The notes under the pieces are model-generated. The model had not been told where the DNA came from. It made no database searches and saw only the letters and a list, made by a program, of their open reading frames with translations. The position numbers were made by a program, and so were the translations under genes. Of a stretch of DNA of 11,959 nt, positions 6,920-11,959 are shown piece after piece. Each line of letters starts with the position of its first letter. The first letter of the stretch is position 1. Origin of the DNA: Desulfobacterales bacterium (lineage in GTDB: Bacteria; Desulfobacterota; Desulfobulbia; Desulfobulbales; Desulfocapsaceae); the NCBI GenBank assembly GCA_013042695.1, contig JABDPQ010000184.1, positions 1-11,959 on the forward strand. The letters are read 5' to 3'.

Positions 6920-8176
6920 GTGAATTTATCAAAATTTGGTACTAAATTTACGGCCGAAGCTGGTATTCTTTCCCTGATGGATGATCTTGGTCGATCGCTT
7001 GCCGGTGATGACCACATGATCATGATGGGAGGTGGAAACCCAGGCCATATTCCTGCTTTTCAGGAACTAGTGAAAACGAGACTCACTGAGATTATTGCCA
7101 ATGATGATATCTTTCGAGATTTGATTGGGGTATACGATCCTCCGCAAGGCAATATTCGTTTTATTGAAAGTTGTGCTGCGCTTCTCAGAAAAGAATATGG
7201 CTGGGATGTCGGACCAGAAAATATTTGTCTTACCAATGGCAGCCAAAGTGGTTTTTTTATTCTCTTCAATATGTTTGCAGGTGAATTCGAAGATGGTTCA
7301 GTCAGACAGATCAGGTTGCCTTTAGCACCTGAATATATAGGATATAATGATCTTGGTCTGCGAGAAGATTTTTTTGTCGCCAGCAAGCCACGCATCGATT
7401 ATTTAGAAGACCGAATGTTCAAATACCGGGTCGATTTCGATCATCTTGAAATTGGTAAGGAGACCGGTGCAATTTGTGTGTCACGTCCAACAAATCCAAC
7501 GGGAAACGTTATTACTGATGAGGAAGTTGCTCGCCTACTTGAGCTATCTAGAGAACATGATGTTCCGCTGATCCTTGATAACGCCTATGGCGTGCCTTTT
7601 CCCGGTATCATTTATTCACAGGCAACCCCGATGTGGGATCAGAACATTGTCAAATGCCTATCTCTTTCTAAAATTGGGCTTCCTGCCGCACGAACCGGAA
7701 TTATTGTTGCCCGTGAAGAGATTATACAAGCTGTTTCTGCCATGAACGCTATTATGTTTCTGGCACCTGGCAGCATGGGGGCAATGCTTGCTGACCGTCT
7801 TGTTTGCAGTGGGGAAATTATTGAGTTGGGAAAAACGATGATTCGCCCATTTTACGAAGAAAAAGCTAAAAAAGCGATTACCTGTGTGCAGCGGGAGCTT
7901 GAAGGGACGCCCTACAGGGTCCATCTACCGGAAGGTTCGATGTTCCTGTGGCTTTGGTTTGAAAATTTGCCGATAAGCAGCCTGGGATTATATGAACGTC
8001 TTAAAAAGCATGGCGTACTTGTGGTATCAGGGCACTATTTTTTTCCGGGGCTTCGACTGAAGTGGAAGCATACCAGAGAATGTATCAGACTGACTTACTC
8101 ACAGAATGATTCCGATGTGGCGCGAGGAATCAAGGTAATCGGTGAGGAGATTAAACGGATTTATCAGGACGGATAA
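6920..8176 (+). CDS. avtA: Valine-pyruvate aminotransferase (AvtA)
   Basis: This is a 418-residue PLP-dependent fold-type I aminotransferase that matches the AvtA family along its whole length (E. coli AvtA is about 417 residues). AvtA moves the amino group of valine or alanine to the partner keto acid (alanine + 2-oxoisovalerate = pyruvate + valine). Seen: the AvtA opening KFGTKFTAEAGILSLMDDL, MMGGGNPGHIP at 35-45, YDPPQG at 72-77, LTNGSQSGFF at 104-113, LAPEYIGY at 135-142, SRPTNPTGNVITDEE at 188-202, DNAYGVPFPGI at 220-230, and the PLP lysine K251 in SLSKIGLPAARTG. The late motif EGSMFLWLWF is also typical. The start is GTG with no strong ribosome site, but it matches the family N-terminus. 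The MORN gene follows after 32 bases and may share the transcript. Confidence 0.95.
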   Translation: MNLSKFGTKFTAEAGILSLMDDLGRSLAGDDHMIMMGGGNPGHIPAFQELVKTRLTEIIANDDIFRDLIGVYDPPQGNIRFIESCAALLRKEYGWDVGPENICLTNGSQSGFFILFNMFAGEFEDGSVRQIRLPLAPEYIGYNDLGLREDFFVASKPRIDYLEDRMFKYRVDFDHLEIGKETGAICVSRPTNPTGNVITDEEVARLLELSREHDVPLILDNAYGVPFPGIIYSQATPMWDQNIVKCLSLSKIGLPAARTGIIVAREEIIQAVSAMNAIMFLAPGSMGAMLADRLVCSGEIIELGKTMIRPFYEEKAKKAITCVQRELEGTPYRVHLPEGSMFLWLWFENLPISSLGLYERLKKHGVLVVSGHYFFPGLRLKWKHTRECIRLTYSQNDSDVARGIKVIGEEIKRIYQDG

Positions 8177-8208
8177 ACACAGATTGGAGAACGGGGGTAT
8201 TTCCTGAT

Positions 8209-9999
8209 ATGAAGAAAACACACTATGCAGCCATAGTTTTTATCATGCTTTGTCTAAATCCACCACCGATCGTTATGGCTGAATGTATTCAAGGCGATTG
8301 CATTAATGGAACTGGAGTTTTTCAAGGAGCAGACGGCCGCAGGTATGAAGGAACATTTTTGCGCGGTATGATTGCGGGCACTGGAGAATTGCGCTATGCA
8401 GATGGTACTGTCTACAAGGGATCGTTTAAAAATGGCAAATTCAACGGCAAAGGTATCCTCATCGGTAGCAATGGCAGACGCTATGAAGGAGATTTTGTAG
8501 ATGGTGTAATCGACGGTCAGGGAGCTTTGAGCACAGCCTCTGGGCTGCAGTATCGTGGGGATTTCAGCTTGGGGCAGTTTCATGGGAAAGGGGTCTTGTT
8601 TTTCCCTGACGGTAGGGAATACAAGGGTGATTTCCGCTTAAATATGATTGACGGTGAAGGTCGACTCGTCTATGTCGATGGCAGTTGGTACGAAGGCTTT
8701 TTTCGCAGTGGAAAACCGCAGGGCAGCGGGGTACGGTCATATCGGGATGGGTCTGTTTACAGGGGTGAATTTTCAGGTGACGTACGCCAGGGAGCCGGCG
8801 TTTTAGAATCGTCATCCGGCGACGTCTATAACGGTACCTTTGAAGGTGACCTCTACTCTGGAACCGGTACGCTGGAATATAGTGATGGACGAAAATATGT
8901 CGGTGAATTTCAAGATGGCCTGAGATCTGGATATGGTGAATTATCCTACGTTGATGGTTCCCGTTATACAGGAAATTTCATCGACGATTTTCCTGAGGGG
9001 CAAGGCGTCCTGAACTACCCTGATGGCAGCAGTTATACGGGGCATTTTCATCGAGGGAAAATGCATGGGTCAGGCGAATACGAATACGCCGATGGTTCTC
9101 GTTATGAAGGCAATTTTTATGATGGTAAGCTGCATGGTGCAGGCGCTATGTATTATGTGGATGGTCGTGTCTTTCAAGGAGAATTTAAAAAAGGACAGCC
9201 CATAGAACAAGTCGTACCTGTTGAAGAAAAAACAACAGTAGTAATTGCAGAAACATCAGAATCCCAAGAGGTTGCAGGTGACACCATAGGTGAAAAAAAA
9301 TCTTCAGATGAGACCGATGACCTCACTTCTCTGGACACTCTTTCAAGTCAACCTTTAGCACAAGGTGTTCAATCAAACGATCTTGTTGAACAAGACGGCA
9401 GGATTCGTTTAGCAGCAGGTAAAACTCCTGTTACCGGAACAGTAGAATTCATCTATCCGGATGGAACGCGCTACAAGGGTGACGTTCGTAACGGTCTGAT
9501 GCATGGCCGTGGAGAAATCTTCTTTGTCAATGGAGACACATACGAGGGAGATCTAGAGGAAGGGATTATTAACGGTGCAGGAACATATCGTTATCAGGAT
9601 GGCAGATTATACAGCGGCCAGTTCAGGAGCGGTAAGCGTGAAGGAAGCGGCAGCTTCACCTATATAGACGGAACTGAATTTTCAGGACAATTCAAAAATG
9701 ACTATTTCCATGGTGAAGGGGCATATGAGTTTGCCGACGGCAGTCGCTATACGGGGCAATTCCGAAATGGCAGTTTTAACGGCAAGGGAACCTTGGTATA
9801 CAGCGATGGGTCAGTATACAATGGTACTTTCAAAGATGATCTTCCCCACGGTGAGGGTACGCTTGTATCAGCCGATGGCAGCAGGTATGTTGGAAGTTTT
9901 TCTGCCGGCAAAAGAAATGGCTTTGGCACTTTTACTCAAGCAGGCGGCGGAGTATATGAGGGAAAGTTTGTAAATGATACGTTTGACGACAGTAATTGA
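8209..9999 (+). CDS. Exported MORN-repeat protein (about 21 repeats)
   Basis: This 596-residue protein is built almost entirely of MORN repeats (about 23 residues, pattern YxDGxxYxGxFxxGxxxGxGxL). Seen: a Sec signal peptide at 1-24 (MKK start, hydrophobic core, likely cleavage after VMA), then ECIQGDCINGTG with two cysteines that could form a disulfide. A first block of about 13 repeats follows at 37-331, then an acidic, Ser/Thr-rich linker at about 332-414, then a second block of about 8 repeats at 415-596. The cysteine in the signal core lacks a lipobox, so it is not a lipoprotein. MORN repeats form extended beta-hairpin ribbons that often serve as protein- or lipid-binding scaffolds. A periplasmic or secreted location is inferred. 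GGGGG at 8193-8197 lies 11 bases before the ATG. No catalytic domain is present. Confidence 0.92.
   Translation: MKKTHYAAIVFIMLCLNPPPIVMAECIQGDCINGTGVFQGADGRRYEGTFLRGMIAGTGELRYADGTVYKGSFKNGKFNGKGILIGSNGRRYEGDFVDGVIDGQGALSTASGLQYRGDFSLGQFHGKGVLFFPDGREYKGDFRLNMIDGEGRLVYVDGSWYEGFFRSGKPQGSGVRSYRDGSVYRGEFSGDVRQGAGVLESSSGDVYNGTFEGDLYSGTGTLEYSDGRKYVGEFQDGLRSGYGELSYVDGSRYTGNFIDDFPEGQGVLNYPDGSSYTGHFHRGKMHGSGEYEYADGSRYEGNFYDGKLHGAGAMYYVDGRVFQGEFKKGQPIEQVVPVEEKTTVVIAETSESQEVAGDTIGEKKSSDETDDLTSLDTLSSQPLAQGVQSNDLVEQDGRIRLAAGKTPVTGTVEFIYPDGTRYKGDVRNGLMHGRGEIFFVNGDTYEGDLEEGIINGAGTYRYQDGRLYSGQFRSGKREGSGSFTYIDGTEFSGQFKNDYFHGEGAYEFADGSRYTGQFRNGSFNGKGTLVYSDGSVYNGTFKDDLPHGEGTLVSADGSRYVGSFSAGKRNGFGTFTQAGGGVYEGKFVNDTFDDSN
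8317..9201 (+). repeat. MORN repeat block 1 (about 13 repeats)
   Basis: Repeats run in strict 23-residue register after a slightly longer first unit. The Gly-x-Gly and Tyr-x-Gly positions are kept in nearly all units, while surface positions vary. Units 3, 4 and 8 are the most divergent at their first turn (IGSNG, STASG, ESSSG). The last unit ends early at KKGQP and gives way to the linker. The repetition is at protein level; the DNA copies are well diverged, which argues against recent tandem expansion. Confidence 0.9.
9451..9996 (+). repeat. MORN repeat block 2 (about 8 repeats)
   Basis: Seven full 23-residue units and a final shortened one follow the acidic linker. Units such as EFADGSRYTGQF here and EYADGSRYEGNF in block 1 are very alike, so the blocks share an origin. 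The protein ends with NDTFDDSN, leaving the last repeat incomplete. Confidence 0.9.
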
Positions 10000-10176
10000 G
10001 ATGAATTAGCACCAATGGCCTTGTATCCCCACAGCGGCTGCTATATGGTGCCAGAGTAAATTGAGATGTCTTGAGAACATCGGGGCTCGCTCTGGTATGA
10101 TCAAAGTCATTGCACCGACAACTACGAGTTGTTGTCTAAGCTATAGTATTATTAATAAAATGCCTGGAGCTTGATC
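10000..10176 (+). other. Structured intergenic region before the DUF4177-like gene
   Basis: This 177-base gap is rich in inverted repeats. GCACCA at 10009-10014 pairs with TGGTGC at 10046-10051. CCAGAG at 10051-10056 pairs with CTCTGG at 10090-10095 and encloses GATGT/ACATC at 10065-10069 and 10077-10081. ACAACT at 10118-10123 pairs with AGTTGT at 10127-10132, with an alternative GACAAC/GTTGTC pairing. The first two stems share base 10051 and nearby wobble positions, so they may exclude each other. No stem is followed directly by a T-run. The region could hold a leader or a weak terminator; I recognise no known riboswitch class. Confidence 0.4.
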
Positions 10177-10569
10177 ATGAGGTGGAGCTACAAAACAGTC
10201 CATTTCGAGTTGAAAAAAGAGGGTCTACTCGGTGCCGGATTTCTTGATGAAACTGAGATAGAACAAGAACTCAATGATTTTGGCCGCAGCGGCTGGGAGT
10301 TGATCTCTGTTTTAGAGGTTCAAGACGGTATTATTGCCTTCTTCAAGCAGCCGGTTGAACGCCCTTCTTCGTATCATCATTGGACGGAGGAACCTGAAGA
10401 GAAGAGCTCAGAAAACTCCTTTGAAGAAGAGAAGACAGAAGTGAGTTCTTTTGATTCTGATGAGGATATAGTTCATGAAACAGCTGAAGACCCCGAAGAC
10501 CTCGATGAGGCTGAAGCGATCGACGAACCACCTGAAAATCATGGTATAGGAGCGATTAAAATTGAATAG
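10177..10569 (+). CDS. Small DUF4177-like protein with acidic C-terminal tail
   Basis: This is a 130-residue protein. The first 58 or so residues (WSYKTVHFE..., then IEQELNDFGRSGWELISVLEVQDGIIAFFKQP) fit the DUF4177 pattern: a strand, a helix, the GWELISV core and a last strand ending in FFK. The remaining 70 residues are dominated by Glu and Asp and are probably disordered. DUF4177 has no established function that I can name. The start is the ATG at 10177, which has GGAG at 10165-10168 eight bases upstream; the TTG at 10171 would be too close to that site. The stop overlaps the next gene's TTG start by eight bases, which points to translational coupling with the M20 amidohydrolase. Confidence 0.75.
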   Translation: MRWSYKTVHFELKKEGLLGAGFLDETEIEQELNDFGRSGWELISVLEVQDGIIAFFKQPVERPSSYHHWTEEPEEKSSENSFEEEKTEVSSFDSDEDIVHETAEDPEDLDEAEAIDEPPENHGIGAIKIE

Positions 10570-11773
10570 TTCTTTACTGGCTATTAATAATAACAGGATT
10601 GCCTTTTTTGTAGAAGATGATCTTAGGGACTGGATTATCAAGATTCGGCGTCATGTTCACCAGTATCCGGAACTTTCCTCAGAAGAATTTAAAACCGCTG
10701 CTTATATTCAAGAACAGCTGAAAATTCGAGGTATTGCCTCATCTGGAGGAATCTGCGGTAACGCTGTAATCGTTGAGCTTGGTAAGCATAATCCAAAATC
10801 ACCCTGTGTGGCCTTGCGGGCAGATATGGATGCGCTGCCTGTCAATGAAGAGACTGGTCTGCCTTTTGCGTCCAATCACCCAGGGATAATGCATGCCTGC
10901 GGGCATGACGGACATGTCGCCATGCTCATGGGAGCTGCTGTACTGCTGGACAGGGCAGGGAAGCTGCCCGGTCGCATTAAGTTGATATTTCAACCCTCAG
11001 AAGAACTTGGCAACGGTGCATCAATGCTGGTGAATGACGGTATCGTCGACGATGTTGATGCTATATTTTCCGGCCATATCGATATACATTTTAAAACGGG
11101 AGAAATTACGGTCAATCAGGGAATTATCTGTGCTTACTCAGACCCGTTCACTATCAGCATTCGTGGCAGAGGTGGTCACGCAGCCAGGCCGCATGAGGCG
11201 ACCGATGCAATCGTTGCCGCTTCGAGTTTGGTGACCATTATCCAGACGTTGGTTTCTCGAGAAGTGGATCCGAACAAAGCAGAAGTCATTACTATAGGGA
11301 GTTTCCATGCTGGTACGCTCCACAATGTTATAGCCAGTGAAGCACTGCTCCAAGGAACAGTAAGGTCAATCGACGAAATCACTCGATTGAGGACCATAGA
11401 CGGATTGAAAAGAATCGTTCAATCAATTGAGACGATGTACGACGTCTATGCAGATCTTGTTTTTGAAGAAGGGCTGCCGGCTGTCATTAACAGTAAACGA
11501 GCTGCTGAAATTGCCGCGATTGCAGCCAAAGACGTTGTTCCTGCAGATAAAGTTATTTCACAAGGCTTTCCAAGTCTTGGCGGTGAGGATTTCTCTTTTT
11601 ATCTTCAGCGTCTCGAGGGATGCATGGTTCGATTTGGTGCGGCGTTACCAACAGAAAAAGCTCCAGCGCACAGCAGCGGGTTCGACTTCGACGAAAATTG
11701 TCTTGAACTTGGCTCCCGCTGGCTGGCCTCAACAGCTCTGCGCTGGCTCGAACAGGGGAAAACTCAATCGTGA
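10562..11773 (+). CDS. M20 family amidohydrolase (N-acyl amino acid / hippurate hydrolase type)
   Basis: This is a 403-residue M20D metallopeptidase-family amidohydrolase. Relatives hydrolyse N-acyl amino acids, hippurate or indole-acetyl amino acid conjugates with a two-metal centre. Seen: RRHVHQYPELSSEE at 29-42 (family opening), RADMDALP at 86-93, HACGHDGH at 111-118 supplying metal ligands C113 and H115, the EE pair at 147-148 (PSEELGNGA), H172 in SGHID, the dimer-domain loop GGHAARPHE at 204-212, GGEDFSFY at 340-347, and H370 near the end. All expected metal-site residues are present. The start is TTG at 10562, backed by AGGAG at 10548-10552 nine bases upstream; no in-frame ATG exists before the conserved core. 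The gene overlaps the preceding one by eight bases. The preferred substrate cannot be read from the sequence. Confidence 0.9.
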   Translation: MNSSLLAINNNRIAFFVEDDLRDWIIKIRRHVHQYPELSSEEFKTAAYIQEQLKIRGIASSGGICGNAVIVELGKHNPKSPCVALRADMDALPVNEETGLPFASNHPGIMHACGHDGHVAMLMGAAVLLDRAGKLPGRIKLIFQPSEELGNGASMLVNDGIVDDVDAIFSGHIDIHFKTGEITVNQGIICAYSDPFTISIRGRGGHAARPHEATDAIVAASSLVTIIQTLVSREVDPNKAEVITIGSFHAGTLHNVIASEALLQGTVRSIDEITRLRTIDGLKRIVQSIETMYDVYADLVFEEGLPAVINSKRAAEIAAIAAKDVVPADKVISQGFPSLGGEDFSFYLQRLEGCMVRFGAALPTEKAPAHSSGFDFDENCLELGSRWLASTALRWLEQGKTQS

Positions 11774-11793
11774 TTTCTGGAGACCACGAGAAA

Positions 11794-11805
11794 TAGCACG
11801 TGCTA
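11794..11805. promoter_or_regulatory. Perfect 12-base palindrome, possible operator
   Basis: TAGCACGTGCTA is a perfect palindrome lying in the gap between the M20 gene and the next gene, 85 bases before the latter's ATG. A symmetric site of this length in a promoter-sized gap could bind a dimeric regulator, but no regulator is encoded nearby and it may be chance. A further inverted repeat, CAATGA at 11843-11848 with TCATTG at 11860-11865, lies downstream. Confidence 0.3.
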
Positions 11806-11890
11806 CAGAGGCACAAATGTAGCGAAAAATTTACCATCGGTTCAATGATTTTAAAGAAGTCATTGCTACTATCCATAAAGGATTTGTGAA

Positions 11891-11959
11891 ATGAGCAAGC
11901 ACAGTAAGGCTATCGTTGCATCAGGCCACGACCTGGTAGGCGAGGCTGCAGGGCAGATT
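11891..11959 (+). CDS. 5' end of a probable gamma-glutamyltransferase-family gene (cut by window edge)
   Basis: The first 23 codons are visible, open to the right edge. AAAGGA at about 11877-11882 precedes the ATG at a normal spacing. The peptide starts MSKHSKAIVASGHDLVGEAA. The pattern VASGHxLxxEAA resembles the start of the mature N-terminal region of gamma-glutamyltransferase-family proteins, which typically read VAxxHPLAxEAG before LxxGGNAxDA. No signal peptide precedes it here, unlike periplasmic GGTs, so a cytoplasmic relative is possible. The call rests on a very short stretch. It would fit with the preceding amidohydrolase in amino-acid or peptide salvage. Confidence 0.45.
   Translation, partial: MSKHSKAIVASGHDLVGEAAGQI

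Noticed and set aside
7060..7395. Minus-strand frame of 111 codons inside avtA
   Set aside because: Fully antisense to a gene that matches its family end to end.
8209..8280. Lipoprotein signal for the MORN protein (Cys at residue 15)
   Set aside because: The residues before the cysteine (I-M-L) do not fit a lipobox, while VMA-E at 22-25 fits signal peptidase I.
8317..9996. Tandem DNA repeats or a CRISPR-like array
   Set aside because: The periodicity (69 bases) is the MORN protein repeat; copies diverge at the DNA level and there are no spacers.
11553..11876. Minus-strand frame of 107 codons over the M20 3' end and the next gap
   Set aside because: Mostly antisense to conserved M20 sequence, with no family features.

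Overview
The window looks like part of a Gram-negative chromosome with moderate, slightly AT-leaning base composition. All convincing genes lie on the + strand in short, closely spaced groups. The mix is an exported MORN-repeat protein with a Sec signal peptide, an AvtA-type aminotransferase, a SixA-like phosphatase, a surface-glycan gene group and frequent GTG/TTG starts. That mix would suit a deltaproteobacterial (Desulfobacterota-like) anaerobe, but this placement is inference and weak. I see no rRNA, tRNA, CRISPR array, transposase or phage gene.

Region 1 (1-5153) is an envelope or exopolysaccharide modification group. It holds an NAD(P)-dependent sugar epimerase/dehydratase-like SDR that may be cut by the left edge, a polysaccharide pyruvyl transferase, an integral-membrane flippase-like protein of the LPG synthase TM/UPF0104 family, and two unrelated-looking hexapeptide-repeat acyltransferases. 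Together they suggest making and decorating a surface glycan or glycolipid (pyruvyl ketals, acyl groups) and possibly moving a lipid-linked intermediate. No glycosyltransferase or polymerase is inside the window, so the cluster presumably continues to the left. Short unexplained open frames sit in the gaps on both sides of the flippase gene.

Region 2 (5276-6821) has a SixA-type histidine phosphatase whose stop overlaps the start of an MFS protein (ATGA). The MFS protein stops after about six membrane segments, half the usual size. A small four-cysteine protein follows. Its GTG start lies inside a strong predicted hairpin, and a second hairpin lies just after its stop.

Region 3 (6920-9999) holds a clear valine-pyruvate aminotransferase (avtA), followed after 32 bases by a secreted or periplasmic protein made almost wholly of about 21 MORN repeats, split 13+8 by an acidic linker.

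Region 4 (10177-11959) follows a structured 177-base gap. A small DUF4177-like protein with a very acidic tail overlaps the TTG start of an M20 amidohydrolase. After a gap containing a perfect 12-base palindrome comes the first 23 codons of what is probably a gamma-glutamyltransferase-family gene. AvtA, the M20 enzyme and this last gene share an amino-acid/peptide salvage theme. No gene-free stretch exceeds 300 bases; the longest is 1020-1270. I found no complete new defence or mobile system. The oddest items are the half-size MFS protein, the start-codon hairpin of the cysteine protein, the two-block MORN protein and the short overlapping frame at 3628-3744.
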